Part shown: piece after piece, positions 9,118 to 18,288 of the stretch
Position numbering within the stretch: position 1 is the first letter of the stretch
Layout: every line of letters starts with the position of its first letter
DNA from: Lysinibacillus sp. 2017
Lineage (GTDB): Bacteria > Bacillota > Bacilli > Bacillales_A > Planococcaceae
Reading direction: 5' to 3'
Assembly (NCBI RefSeq): GCF_003073375.1
Contig: NZ_CP029002.1
Coordinates: 1,040,001 to 1,104,000 of the forward strand
Length of the DNA: 64,000 nucleotides
Notes under the pieces: model-generated
The model's database searches: none
What the model saw: only the letters and a program-made list of their open reading frames with translations
Told to the model about the DNA's origin: nothing
Program-made: the position numbers and the translations under genes

Positions 9118-10212
9118 ATGAAAAAGCGTAAATTAGGTTTATTAATTTCAACTGTAGTAGCAACTGGTGCAATCTTAGCTGCATGTGGTAGCGACGAAGA
9201 AACAGAAAAAGACACTTCAAACAACAACACAGGTTCTGATGCAAACACAGAAGAAGCTGGTGACTTTTCACTAGCAATGGTAACTGACGTTGGTGGTGTT
9301 GATGACAAATCATTCAACCAATCAGCTTGGGAAGGCGTTCAAAAATTTGGCGCTGACAACGGTTTATCTCGTGGAGACGGTGGCTTTGATTACTTACAAT
9401 CTGCTTCTGACGCAGACTACAACACAAACTTAAACAACTTATTACGTCGTGACTTCGATTTAGTATTCGGCGTTGGTTTCATGATGGGTGACGCAATTAC
9501 TGAAGTATCTGCTGAAAATCCAAATTCAATGATCGCATTAATCGATGCAGAAGTGGATGCTCCAAACGTAGCAAACATTCTTTTCAAAGAGCAAGAAGGC
9601 GCATTCTTAGCTGGTGTAGTTGCAGCTGAAATGTCTCAATCAGGTAAAATTGGTTTCGTAGGTGGCGTTGATATCCCAGTTATCAACCGTTTCCACGCTG
9701 GTTTCGTTGCAGGTGCAAAAACAGTTAACCCTGATATCGAAATTCAAGTGAACTACACTGGTGCATTCGATGATGCTTCTAAAGGTAAAATCGCTGCAAA
9801 TGCTATGTACTCTTCTGGCGTAGATATTATCTTCCACGCTGCTGGTGGTACTGGTAACGGTGTATTCTCTGAAGCGAAAGAACGCAAAGCGAAAGACGCT
9901 AATGCGAACATTTGGGTAATCGGTGTAGATGCTGACCAATACGCTGAAGGTCAAGTAAATGATTCAACAAACATCACATTAACTTCAATGCTTAAAGGCG
10001 TGGATAACGCTGTAGTGGATATCGCTACAAAAGCGAAAAACGGTGAGTTCCCTGGTGGTAAAACAACTGTTTATGGCTTAGCTGAAGATGGTGTTGGTTT
10101 AGCAGATTCTCGTGGTGCAATTCCTGAAAATATCTTAAAAGATATTGAAGATTATAAAGCGAAAATTGCTGCTGGCGAAATTAAAGTTTCAGAAGAAAAA
10201 CCAAAAGAATAA
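9118..10212 (+). CDS. nupN: BMP/PnrA-family substrate-binding lipoprotein (nucleoside ABC transporter)
   Basis: Extracytoplasmic solute receptor anchored as a lipoprotein: signal peptide with lipobox LAAC (cysteine at residue 23), then an acidic, Asn/Thr-rich linker and the BMP domain beginning with MVTDVGGVDDKSFNQSAWEG. Family members bind purine nucleosides; B. subtilis NupN (YufN) serves guanosine uptake. It is 364 residues, of normal length. Strong ribosome binding site GAGGGGG. A terminator follows, but the ATPase and permease genes come next, the common arrangement in which the receptor gene is expressed above the rest. Confidence 0.9.
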   Translation: MKKRKLGLLISTVVATGAILAACGSDEETEKDTSNNNTGSDANTEEAGDFSLAMVTDVGGVDDKSFNQSAWEGVQKFGADNGLSRGDGGFDYLQSASDADYNTNLNNLLRRDFDLVFGVGFMMGDAITEVSAENPNSMIALIDAEVDAPNVANILFKEQEGAFLAGVVAAEMSQSGKIGFVGGVDIPVINRFHAGFVAGAKTVNPDIEIQVNYTGAFDDASKGKIAANAMYSSGVDIIFHAAGGTGNGVFSEAKERKAKDANANIWVIGVDADQYAEGQVNDSTNITLTSMLKGVDNAVVDIATKAKNGEFPGGKTTVYGLAEDGVGLADSRGAIPENILKDIEDYKAKIAAGEIKVSEEKPKE

Positions 10213-10233
10213 GTAATTATCTATGAAGCTTTT

Positions 10234-10271
10234 CATCATAGGGGACAAATGTCTCCTATGATGTTTTTGTA
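10234..10271 (+). terminator. Terminator or attenuator after the lipoprotein gene
   Basis: Stem CATCATAGGGGACA / TGTCTCCTATGATG (14 pairs, one G-U), three-base loop, then TTTTTG. It probably lowers read-through into the membrane and ATPase genes. Confidence 0.75.
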
Positions 10272-10362
10272 ATTGATGTGAGAATTCTTAAAATTCCGTT
10301 AATATAAATTCCAGTTCACTAGATTCATATAATTATTTGTTAATTAATGTGTTAAATTCCAA

Positions 10363-10376
10363 TGTAAGCGTTCTAT
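10363..10376 (+). promoter_or_regulatory. Candidate cre (CcpA) site
   Basis: TGTAAGCGTTCTAT matches the Bacillus cre consensus TGWAARCGYTWNCW at 12 of 14 positions, including the whole TGTAAGCGTT half. It lies eight bases before the -10 hexamer of the ATPase operon, a position suited to repression. Confidence 0.4.
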
Positions 10377-10384
10377 TTTTTTAG

Positions 10385-10390
10385 TATAAT
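10385..10390 (+). promoter_or_regulatory. -10 element for the nupOPQ transcript
   Basis: Perfect TATAAT; no convincing -35 hexamer (the best, TGTAAG, overlaps the cre-like site). A 12-base-pair hairpin (10448-10474) lies in the leader downstream. Confidence 0.45.
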
Positions 10391-10447
10391 AAAAAAAGGA
10401 TAATTCTAGGATTTGCCGAATAGGAATAATTGGAAGGAAGTTAATAG

Positions 10448-10474
10448 ATGAAAGATTTCAAGGGAAATCTTTCA
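10448..10474 (+). repeat. Perfect 12-bp hairpin in the nupO leader
   Basis: ATGAAAGATTTC and its exact inverse flank the loop AAGG. No T-run follows, so this is not a standard terminator. It may be an operator or a leader RNA structure. Confidence 0.6.
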
Positions 10475-10531
10475 TGTGTTAATTTTAGTAAAAAATAATT
10501 TAATTCATATTAGCCTAAAGGAGTGAATCGA

Positions 10532-12064
10532 GTGGAACATGTGATTGAGATGCTAGGAATCCGTAAAGAATTCGGAGGCTTCGTAGCAAATAACAATATC
10601 ACTCTCCAATTACAAAAAGGCGAAATTCATGCACTACTTGGTGAAAACGGTGCAGGTAAGTCGACTTTAATGAATGTGCTTTTTGGTCTTTATCAACCAG
10701 AAGCTGGTGAAATAAAAGTACGTGGAAAGTCAGTGAAGATTACGGACCCAAATAAAGCAAATGATTTGGGTATCGGGATGGTTCACCAACACTTTATGTT
10801 AGTGGAAAACTTCACAGTTACTGAAAATATCATTTTAGGCTGTGAACCAACAAAGTTTGGGGCTATTAATATTAAAGATGCAGCGAAAGACATTGCGGCT
10901 TTATCTAAAAAATATAATTTATCCGTAGATCCCTATGCGAAAATTGAAGATATTTCTGTTGGTATGCAGCAACGTGTAGAAATTTTAAAAACGTTATACC
11001 GTGGTGCGGAAATTTTAATTTTTGATGAACCTACAGCATCATTAACACCTCAAGAAATTATTGAGTTAATTGCTATTTTAAAACTTCTTATTAAAGAAGG
11101 AAAATCGATTATTATTATTACGCACAAATTAAAAGAAATTATGGAAGTTTCTGACCGTGTTACGATTATTCGTAAGGGAGAAGGAATTGGGACAGTTGTT
11201 ACAGCTGAAACAACTCCGAATGAGCTTGCAGAATTAATGGTTGGACGCCAAGTTGAATTTAAAACAGAAAAAACAGAAGCACATCCAGCAGAAGAAATTT
11301 TATCTATTGAGAATTTAGTTGTAACTGATTACCGTAATATCGAAAAAGTAAAAGGTTTAAACTTATCAGTTCGCCGTGGTGAAATCGTTGGTATCGCGGG
11401 TATCGATGGAAACGGTCAATCTGAATTAATCGAAGCAATTACAGGCTTACGCAAAGCGAAGAGCGGTAAAGTAATGTTAAGCGGTAAAGATATAACTGGC
11501 TTAAAACCGCGTGAAATTACAGAAACAGGCTTAGGTCATATTCCACAAGACCGACATAAACACGGACTTGTTTTAGACTTCCCAATTGGTCATAATATAG
11601 CACTTCAAACGTATTACAAAGCGCCAATTTCAAAAGGTTTTGTTATGAATTATAACGAAATCAATGAGAAAGCACGTCAAGTAATTGAAGAGTTCGATGT
11701 TCGTACAGGGAATGGTGAAATGACACTAGCCCGTGCATTATCTGGCGGTAACCAACAAAAAGCAATTATCGGCCGTGAAGTTGACCGAGATCCGGATTTA
11801 TTAATTGCTGCACTTCCTACTCGTGGTCTCGATGTTGGGGCGATTGAATTTATCCACTCACGATTAATCGAGCAACGAGATAAAGGTAAAGCGGTATTAT
11901 TAGTATCGTTTGAATTAGATGAAGTTATGAATGTTTCGGACCGAATTGCTGTAATTTACGACGGTACAATTGTTGATACAGTATATCCGAAAGAAACAAC
12001 AGAACAAGAATTGGGTCTATTAATGGCCGGCGAAACACGTATTGTTAAGGGAGGGAACGAATAA
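10532..12064 (+). CDS. nupO: Nucleoside ABC transporter ATP-binding protein (two-domain)
   Basis: Cytoplasmic ATPase with two nucleotide-binding domains, 510 residues. The first domain has Walker A GENGAGKST and Walker B LIFDEPTASLTP. The second has a modified Walker A-like GIDGNGQSE, the signature LSGGNQQKA, and LLIAALPTRGLD without the catalytic glutamate, as in the simple-sugar/nucleoside (RbsA/NupO) class. Start GTG 10532 follows AAAGGAG (10517-10523); the in-frame GTG at 10523 overlaps that site. It abuts the first permease gene with no gap. Works with the lipoprotein and two permeases below. Confidence 0.93.
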   Translation: MEHVIEMLGIRKEFGGFVANNNITLQLQKGEIHALLGENGAGKSTLMNVLFGLYQPEAGEIKVRGKSVKITDPNKANDLGIGMVHQHFMLVENFTVTENIILGCEPTKFGAINIKDAAKDIAALSKKYNLSVDPYAKIEDISVGMQQRVEILKTLYRGAEILIFDEPTASLTPQEIIELIAILKLLIKEGKSIIIITHKLKEIMEVSDRVTIIRKGEGIGTVVTAETTPNELAELMVGRQVEFKTEKTEAHPAEEILSIENLVVTDYRNIEKVKGLNLSVRRGEIVGIAGIDGNGQSELIEAITGLRKAKSGKVMLSGKDITGLKPREITETGLGHIPQDRHKHGLVLDFPIGHNIALQTYYKAPISKGFVMNYNEINEKARQVIEEFDVRTGNGEMTLARALSGGNQQKAIIGREVDRDPDLLIAALPTRGLDVGAIEFIHSRLIEQRDKGKAVLLVSFELDEVMNVSDRIAVIYDGTIVDTVYPKETTEQELGLLMAGETRIVKGGNE

Positions 12065-13114
12065 ATGTCAAGTCGTACAGTTAATATACTCGTTCCTGTC
12101 ATTTCCGTTATTCTAGGTTTATTAGTTGGTGGAATCGTGATGGTTGTCAGTGGTTATAACGCTATTGACGGCTACATCGCTTTATGGAACGGTATTTTTG
12201 GAGATGCGTATTCAATCGGTAATACAATTCGCCAAATTACACCATATATTTTATCAGGTCTGGCGGTAGCATTCGCCTTCCGTACAGGTTTATTTAACAT
12301 CGGGGTAGAGGGGCAGCTTTTAATGGGTTGGCTAGCAGCAGCTTATGTAGGGTATGCAATTGAAGGATTACCTCGAATTATTCACTTACCATTAGCATTA
12401 ATTGCTGCAGCTGCAGCAGGTGCTTTCTGGGCATTCATCGTAGGTTTCTTAAAGGCAAGACTACATGTACATGAAGTAATTGCTTCTATTATGTTAAACT
12501 ATACAGCGCTATATTTAACAAACGCTGCGATTAAATCATTATCTGATGGCGGCTTTAAAACGCCAACTGTTTTGGCTTCTGCAACATTACGTAACACATG
12601 GTTACGTGAAGTTACAGATAACTCAAGTCTTCACTTAGGTATTATTGTAGCGATACTTATGGTAATCCTTATGTGGTTCTTACTTGAAAAGACGACCCGT
12701 GGTTACGAGTTAAAGGCAGTAGGATTCAACAAAAATGCTGCTGAATATGCAGGTATGAGTGTAAACAAAAATATTATTTTAGCTATGACAATTTCAGGTG
12801 TTTTCGCTGGTCTTGCTGGTGCGATGGAAGCACTTGGTACATACCAAAATGCTTCTATTAAAGCCGTACAATCAGGTATTGGTTTTGACGGGATTGCCGT
12901 AGCCTTACTTGGTGCAAATAACCCAATCGGTGTCTTCTTCGGGGCATCATTATTCGGATCACTTAAGTACGGGGCATTAAATATGCCAAACGCGGCAGGA
13001 ATTCCAGAAGAAATTGTTTCAATTATTATTGCTGTAATTATTTTATTCGTAGCATCTGGTTATATATTACGTGTGGCTTTAAAGAAATTCAGTAAGAAAA
13101 AGGAGGGTCAATAA
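12065..13114 (+). CDS. nupP: Nucleoside ABC transporter permease (NupP-like)
   Basis: 349-residue inner membrane permease of the BPD_transp_2 / branched-chain amino acid-sugar type, with about nine hydrophobic segments. The motif AFRTGLFNIGVEGQLLMG and EYAGMSVNKNIILAMTISG are typical of YufP/NupP. Ribosome binding site GGGAGGG overlaps the end of the ATPase gene. Forms the channel with the next gene product. Confidence 0.92.
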   Translation: MSSRTVNILVPVISVILGLLVGGIVMVVSGYNAIDGYIALWNGIFGDAYSIGNTIRQITPYILSGLAVAFAFRTGLFNIGVEGQLLMGWLAAAYVGYAIEGLPRIIHLPLALIAAAAAGAFWAFIVGFLKARLHVHEVIASIMLNYTALYLTNAAIKSLSDGGFKTPTVLASATLRNTWLREVTDNSSLHLGIIVAILMVILMWFLLEKTTRGYELKAVGFNKNAAEYAGMSVNKNIILAMTISGVFAGLAGAMEALGTYQNASIKAVQSGIGFDGIAVALLGANNPIGVFFGASLFGSLKYGALNMPNAAGIPEEIVSIIIAVIILFVASGYILRVALKKFSKKKEGQ

Positions 13115-13115
13115 C

Positions 13116-14075
13116 ATGAGCTTTTTAGAAGTGTTATACTTTATCGTCCCTTCTGCTCTACTTTATGCAACACCGCTTATTTTAACTGGTACTGGCGCAT
13201 TATTTTCTGAGCGTGCTGGGGTAATTGGTCTTGGTGTTGAAGGTTTAATGGTTGTCGGTGCATTCACAGGGATTTATGTGAACTTAGAGTTTTATGATCA
13301 ATTTGGTACAAATGTTATTTGGGTAGCTTTACTTGCAGCATTAGTAGCTGGTGCAATTTTCTCACTAATCATTGCGGTTGCAGCTGTTACATTCCGTGCT
13401 GACCAAACAGTTACAGGAGTAGCAGTCAATATGTTAGCTGCTGCAATTACAGTATTCTTAGTCAAATTAATTTATCAAAAAGGTCAAACGGATATGATTC
13501 AAGCACCAATTCGTCGTTTTGAAATTCCATATTTAGCAGATATTCCGTTCTTCGGCAAGCTATTGTTCCATAATGTATATTCAACAACAATTATTGCATT
13601 AGTAGTCGCATTCGCTGCATGGTTCGTTTTATTTAAAACACCATTTGGTTTACGCTTACGCGCAGTTGGGGAACACCCAATGGCAGCAGATACGATGGGA
13701 ATTAACGTAGCCAAAATGCGTTATATCGGCGTTATGATTTCAGGAGCATTGGCTGGTGTCGGTGGTGCATCACTGGCAATGACGGTTTCAGGTGATTTCT
13801 CTGCTTCAACAATTGCAGGGCAAGGTTTCATCGCCATTGCAGCTATGATCTTTGGTAAGTGGCACCCACTTGGAACTTTAGGGGCAGCGTTATTCTTCGG
13901 ATTAGCACAAACATTAGGTATTGCTGGCGGAACCATCCCGTACGTTCAGAATATTCCATCTGTAATTTTACAAATTTTACCTTACGTCTTAACGATTTTA
14001 GCGTTAGCAGGCTTTATCGGTAAAGCAGTAGCGCCAAAAGCTTCAGGCGAACCTTATATTAAAGGGAAACGATAA
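13116..14075 (+). CDS. nupQ: Nucleoside ABC transporter permease (NupQ-like)
   Basis: 319-residue second permease, similar in fold to NupP: LTGTGALFSERAGVIGLGVEG near the N-terminus and GFIAIAAMIFGKWHPLG near the C-terminus are family signatures. It starts one base after the nupP stop, with GGAGG in the preceding gene's end. It closes the transporter operon before a strong terminator. Confidence 0.92.
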   Translation: MSFLEVLYFIVPSALLYATPLILTGTGALFSERAGVIGLGVEGLMVVGAFTGIYVNLEFYDQFGTNVIWVALLAALVAGAIFSLIIAVAAVTFRADQTVTGVAVNMLAAAITVFLVKLIYQKGQTDMIQAPIRRFEIPYLADIPFFGKLLFHNVYSTTIIALVVAFAAWFVLFKTPFGLRLRAVGEHPMAADTMGINVAKMRYIGVMISGALAGVGGASLAMTVSGDFSASTIAGQGFIAIAAMIFGKWHPLGTLGAALFFGLAQTLGIAGGTIPYVQNIPSVILQILPYVLTILALAGFIGKAVAPKASGEPYIKGKR

Positions 14076-14089
14076 GAAATAATAACATT

Positions 14090-14128
14090 CTGCCTACACA
14101 ATGCAACTATTTGTGTAGGCAGTTTTTT
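14090..14128 (+). terminator. Intrinsic terminator after nupQ
   Basis: Twelve-base-pair perfect stem CTGCCTACACAA / TTGTGTAGGCAG followed by six T. Confidence 0.9.
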
Positions 14129-14237
14129 CGTACTTATATTTTTTCATAATTGGGAAACGCTAATTACATAAAGTAAACTTTCAATGCGAGAAACTGCTAG
14201 TTATTACGGGATAAGAGACAATGGTTAAGGAATAATT

Positions 14238-14267
14238 TTGCATAAATGAAGTCAACACATGTATAGT
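14238..14267 (+). promoter_or_regulatory. Possible sigma-A promoter for ymfF
   Basis: TTGCAT (14238-14243), 18-base spacer, TATAGT (14262-14267). It lies just before structured element copy A, so the element would be in the transcribed leader of ymfF. Confidence 0.45.
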
Positions 14268-14286
14268 AGAAGAATAAGTATTTAAC

Positions 14287-14412
14287 TTCCTTCAATGGTG
14301 TCAGGGCACACATTGAAGGAAATTAAAGCCTTTGGCAGATGTCACGAATAAGGCAAGGAGTTCTTTGTGCAAACAAAGCCAAATTCGCATGTAATTATGC
14401 CGAGGCATAATT
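14287..14412 (+). repeat. Structured intergenic element, copy A
   Basis: About 126 bp. Hairpin 1: TTCCTTCAATG paired with CATTGAAGGAA. Then GCCTTTGGCAGATGTCA; a second stem CGAATaaGGC / GCCaaATTCG enclosing the hairpin CTTTGT-GCAA-ACAAAG; and finally AATTATGC-CGAG-GCATAATT. The core is about 80% identical to copy B at 57659-57785, and stems are kept where bases differ. It ends 12 bases before the ribosome binding site of ymfF. Function unknown: a cis-acting leader RNA or a mobile REP/MITE-like element are both possible. Confidence 0.75.
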
Positions 14413-14437
14413 AATTAGGTAGTCAGGAGGAGTTTTT

Positions 14438-15718
14438 TTGTTTTTAACGACACAAATAGCGAAAGGTGTTTCGCTTCATATACGACAAACGGCTCAATTT
14501 AAAACGGTAAACTTTTCAATTAAATGGAGAGCGCCTTTAAATGAAAAAGCTGCATCAGAGCGTACAGTATTAACAAACGTTTTACAGCACAGCAATGAAA
14601 AATTTCCAACATCAGCTGCCTTCCGTAGTTATTTAGATGACCTATTCGGCACAGTCCTTTACTTTGATACGACAAAACGTGGACAAGAACATACCGTATT
14701 ATTGAATGTCGAAACAGTAAATGATCAGTATTTGTCCCATGGTAATGTATTAAATGAGGTTATTTCACTTTTACAACAAGCGATTTTTAAGCCTAATTTT
14801 GAAAATGGCGTATTTAAAGAAGCTATTGTAGAACGTGAGAAAGAGATGGTCATCCAACGAATTCAGTCGATATTTGACGATAAATCTCGCTATGCGCAAA
14901 AACGTTTAATGGAAATTATGCGTCCAAATGATGCGGCTTCCATTTCAGCGAATGGGACAATTGAAGCAGTAAAAGCGATTACACCTGCATCATTAACGAA
15001 AACGTATGAAAACATGTTAGCAAATGATTTAATTGATATTTATGTGGTCGGTGATGTAGATACTGAAAAAATTACTGCACAATTACAAGAGGCATTATCA
15101 TTCACAGATCGCAAACAACATGAATGGAATGTTTCAAAGGACGCTTCAAATGAAATTGCACCTTATACGAAAGAAACACAAGAAATGAAACAAGGTAAGC
15201 TGCATATCGGCTACAATGCACACGTACGTTTTGGTGACGCAGATTTCGCTAAAATGCAAATTTTCAATGGTATTTTTGGTGGTTATGCTCATTCAAAATT
15301 ATTTATGAATGTACGTGAAAAAGAAAGCTTAGCTTACTATGCATCAAGCTCATATTCATCATACTATGGCTTACTATTTGTCGTATCAGGAATCGAACCA
15401 GCAAATGAACAAAAGGCACGTGAACTCATTGCGGAACAACTAACAGCAATTCAAAACGGTGAAATTTCAGATTTAGAATTAGCACAAACAAAAGCAATGC
15501 TTATTAACCAATTAAAAGAAGCATTAGATTCTTCACGTGGTCAAATTGAAATTTTTGACCAGTACAAAACGTTAGAAGAGCCATTTACATTAGATACATG
15601 GGCAACACGTTGGCAAGAAGTTACAAAAGAAGACGTACAGCAAATGGCGAAACTTATCGAGCTAGAAGCGACGTATTTCTTATGCGGTAAGGAGGACGAA
15701 TCGCGTGAAAACAATTGA
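14438..15718 (+). CDS. ymfF: YmfF-like M16 peptidase-family protein (non-catalytic)
   Basis: 426 residues, similar in length to B. subtilis YmfF. It has the M16 (pitrilysin/processing peptidase) fold: DDLFGTVLYFDTTKRGQ and LFMNVREKESLAYYASSSYSSYYGLLFV are typical. The zinc-binding HxxEH is absent, so it is probably the inactive partner of YmfH. Start TTG 14438 follows AGGAGG (14425-14430) with seven-base spacing. It overlaps ymfH by 14 bases. Substrate is unknown; processing of peptides or signals has been proposed for the family. Confidence 0.88.
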   Translation: MFLTTQIAKGVSLHIRQTAQFKTVNFSIKWRAPLNEKAASERTVLTNVLQHSNEKFPTSAAFRSYLDDLFGTVLYFDTTKRGQEHTVLLNVETVNDQYLSHGNVLNEVISLLQQAIFKPNFENGVFKEAIVEREKEMVIQRIQSIFDDKSRYAQKRLMEIMRPNDAASISANGTIEAVKAITPASLTKTYENMLANDLIDIYVVGDVDTEKITAQLQEALSFTDRKQHEWNVSKDASNEIAPYTKETQEMKQGKLHIGYNAHVRFGDADFAKMQIFNGIFGGYAHSKLFMNVREKESLAYYASSSYSSYYGLLFVVSGIEPANEQKARELIAEQLTAIQNGEISDLELAQTKAMLINQLKEALDSSRGQIEIFDQYKTLEEPFTLDTWATRWQEVTKEDVQQMAKLIELEATYFLCGKEDESRENN

Positions 15719-17006
15719 ATTTAAACAACTAGATGAAACTTTATATTATAAACAGCTTGAAAACGGCTTAGATGTATATATTTTACCGAAAAAAGGATTT
15801 TCAAAAACATTTGTAACGTTTACAACAAAGTATGGTTCGATTGACCGTACATTTGTACCAATTGGTGAAAAAGAGCCGATAACTGTTCCGGATGGTATTG
15901 CACACTTTTTAGAGCATAAAATGTTTGAAAAAGAAGATGGCGACGTATTCCAAAAATTTAGTGAGGTTGGCGCACAAGCGAATGCGTTCACTTCATTTAC
16001 ACGGACAGCGTATTTATTTTCTGCAACAGACCATATCTATAAAAGTACGGAAACATTATTAAATTTCGTACAAGAGCCATACTTTACAGAAGAAACGGTC
16101 AATAAGGAAAAAGGTATCATTGGACAAGAAATTACGATGTATGATGACCAACCAGATTGGCGTTTATATTTTGGTACGATTGAAAATATGTATCAAAATC
16201 ATCCAGTGAAAATTGATATCGCAGGTACAATTGAGTCAATTGACGGTATTACAGCAGATCATTTATATACGTGTTACAACACATTCTACCACCCATCAAA
16301 CATGCTATTATTTGTAATTGGCGCGGTGGACCCAGTAGAAATGATGGCTTTTATTGAAGACAATCAAGGTAAAAAGGAATTTCCAGAAGCAGCGCCAATT
16401 GAGCGCCTATTCGAAGAAGAACCGACAAAAGTTGATGTAACGGATCGTGTACTTCATATGGACGTTCAAAAACCAAAAGTATACGTGGGTTTAAAGGCAA
16501 AAGAAACAGAATTAAGCGGAGAAGCTATGTTAAAACATGAACTATCCGTTCAAATTGCGCTTGAGTGCTTATTTGGTCGTGCATCGGCGTTTTATACGGA
16601 CATTTATGAAAACGGGTTAATTGATGAATCGTACGGTTATGATTTCTCATTAGAAAAAGGCTATGGCTTTGCAATGATTGGTTCAGATACCGAGCAACCA
16701 GAAAAACTTGTGTCAGTTATTAAAGAAAAGCTTGTTCAAGCAGAGAATGAAAAGGTATTTACGACAGAAGATGTTGAACGTATTAAACGTAAAAAAATTG
16801 GTTTCTTCTTACGTGCGTTAAATTCAATTGAGTTTATTGCAAATCAATTCACACGTTACAAATTTAACGATATGAACTTATTCGATGCTGTACCTGTTTT
16901 AGAAACAATAACAGTAGAAGATATTACTCAAGCGTTTAAAACTATTCAAGGTATTGATCAACAAACCGTATTTACGATTTTGCCAATAAGTGAGCGAAAA
17001 GCGTAA
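15705..17006 (+). CDS. ymfH: YmfH-like M16 zinc peptidase
   Basis: 433-residue M16 metallopeptidase with the inverted zinc motif HFLEH at 67-71 and a downstream acidic helix, so it is the catalytic member of the YmfF/YmfH pair. GLDVYILPKKGFSK and GEKEPITVPDGIAHFLEHKM-type sequence resemble B. subtilis YmfH. Ribosome binding site AAGGAGG lies inside the end of ymfF, indicating translational coupling. The next gene starts on its stop codon (TAATG). Confidence 0.9.
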   Translation: MKTIEFKQLDETLYYKQLENGLDVYILPKKGFSKTFVTFTTKYGSIDRTFVPIGEKEPITVPDGIAHFLEHKMFEKEDGDVFQKFSEVGAQANAFTSFTRTAYLFSATDHIYKSTETLLNFVQEPYFTEETVNKEKGIIGQEITMYDDQPDWRLYFGTIENMYQNHPVKIDIAGTIESIDGITADHLYTCYNTFYHPSNMLLFVIGAVDPVEMMAFIEDNQGKKEFPEAAPIERLFEEEPTKVDVTDRVLHMDVQKPKVYVGLKAKETELSGEAMLKHELSVQIALECLFGRASAFYTDIYENGLIDESYGYDFSLEKGYGFAMIGSDTEQPEKLVSVIKEKLVQAENEKVFTTEDVERIKRKKIGFFLRALNSIEFIANQFTRYKFNDMNLFDAVPVLETITVEDITQAFKTIQGIDQQTVFTILPISERKA

Positions 17007-17734
17007 TGAAAAAGTTTGCATTAGTTTGTGGGGCTTCGGGTGCGATTGGTCAAGCAACAAGTGAACAATTAGCACGCGATGGTTGGTCGCTCTATTTACA
17101 CTACAATAGTGGGAAAGAAGCGGTACACAAATTAGTTAATCAGTTTACGGAACAATATCCTGAACAAGAATTTTTAAGTGTGCAGGCTGATTTTAGTGAA
17201 GCGGATGGCGCGGAGAAATTAGAGAGTCAAATTTTCTCCTTACAAGCCATCATTTTCGCGAATGGCCATGCATACTATGGATTATTAGAAGACACTTCAG
17301 CTATTGAAATGAATAAACTGTGGTGTGTACACGTTCAAAATCCAATGCGAGCTACAGCATTATTGGCACGTAAATTACGTAGCAATCCGATAAGCTACGT
17401 ACTGGTCATCGGTTCTATTTGGGGTGAGGTTGGTGCAGCAGGGGAAGTCGTTTACTCAGCAGTTAAAGGTGCTCAACATAGCTTTGTAAAGGCCTATGCA
17501 CAAGAAGCGGCATATAATGGCATTCGTGTAAATGCAATTGCTCCTGGTATTATTGATACGAGTATGAATAGCAAGTTGAATGAAGAAGAGCGTGAAGAGC
17601 TAGCAAGTCAAATTCCTTTGCAAGTTTTTGGTGAGGCACGTGATATTGCCAATATGGCAGCTTTTTACGTCAGTGGTCAGGCAGATTATGTAACAGGTCA
17701 AATAATTCGAGTAAATGGCGGTTGGTACATATAA
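17006..17734 (+). CDS. ymfI: Short-chain dehydrogenase/reductase (YmfI-like)
   Basis: 242-residue Rossmann-fold oxidoreductase: GASGAIG near residue 9 for NAD(P), the catalytic serine in IGSIWG and the YSAVK Tyr-Lys pair, and a C-terminal FabG-like ending YVTGQIIRVNGGW. Annotated as FabG-like in many genomes, but as the ymfI position is conserved next to ymfFH the true substrate is unknown. It overlaps ymfH by one base. Confidence 0.88.
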   Translation: MKKFALVCGASGAIGQATSEQLARDGWSLYLHYNSGKEAVHKLVNQFTEQYPEQEFLSVQADFSEADGAEKLESQIFSLQAIIFANGHAYYGLLEDTSAIEMNKLWCVHVQNPMRATALLARKLRSNPISYVLVIGSIWGEVGAAGEVVYSAVKGAQHSFVKAYAQEAAYNGIRVNAIAPGIIDTSMNSKLNEEEREELASQIPLQVFGEARDIANMAAFYVSGQADYVTGQIIRVNGGWYI

Positions 17735-17777
17735 TTTCTTCTTTTGCACATACTAATTGTGCGAGAGGAGGGGTAAT

Positions 17778-18035
17778 ATGGGAGTATTGCAAAATTGGGA
17801 GCAATGGACGAGCTTTTTAGGACAACAAGTATCCGAAGCTAAAGATAGTGGCATGCCGAAAAAAGTAATTGAACAGGCAGCTGTTCACATTGGCGAATAT
17901 TTAGCAAAAAATGTTGATCCTCAAAATGAGCAAGAACGTGTGCTTTCGGATTTATGGTCAGTTGCCGAAAAAGATGAAAAGCAAGCCATTGCAAGTTGTG
18001 TGATGAAATTAGTACAACATAAAACGACGAATTAG
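17778..18035 (+). CDS. ymfJ: DUF3243 protein YmfJ
   Basis: Small 85-residue acidic, helical protein of the DUF3243 family, function unknown, conserved in Bacillales between ymfI and ymfK. ATG 17778 is chosen because GAGGAGGGG (17765-17773) precedes it; an upstream in-frame TTG at 17757 lacks one. Last gene before a terminator. Confidence 0.85.
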   Translation: MGVLQNWEQWTSFLGQQVSEAKDSGMPKKVIEQAAVHIGEYLAKNVDPQNEQERVLSDLWSVAEKDEKQAIASCVMKLVQHKTTN

Positions 18036-18044
18036 AGTGAACAC

Positions 18045-18086
18045 AAAAAGATGTCACTTACGCATAGCGTGAGCGACATCTTTTTT
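18045..18086 (+). terminator. Intrinsic terminator after ymfJ
   Basis: Stem AAAAGATGTC / GACATCTTTT with an inner CTTACGC / GCGTGAG helix, then T-run. It may work in both orientations. Confidence 0.85.
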
Positions 18087-18221
18087 ATGAAGTAATTGTT
18101 GAATTTTCCAGTAATTCGTTATAACTGATTGTCAAAACACCAATATTTTTTCAGGATAAAAATTTTTCTGGAGATTTTGATGAAAATATGCAAAAAACGT
18201 GGTATTCGAACTTTTCAATGC

Positions 18222-18252
18222 TTGTAAAATCAGCTATCATGGAACATATAAG
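18222..18252 (+). promoter_or_regulatory. Weak promoter candidate before ymfK
   Basis: TTGTAA and TATAAG are 19 bases apart, longer than ideal, ending 36 bases before the ATG. It is the best candidate in the 250-base gap. Confidence 0.3.
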
Positions 18253-18288
18253 AATTAAATACGTTTCTATTATAAGGGGACAGATAAT

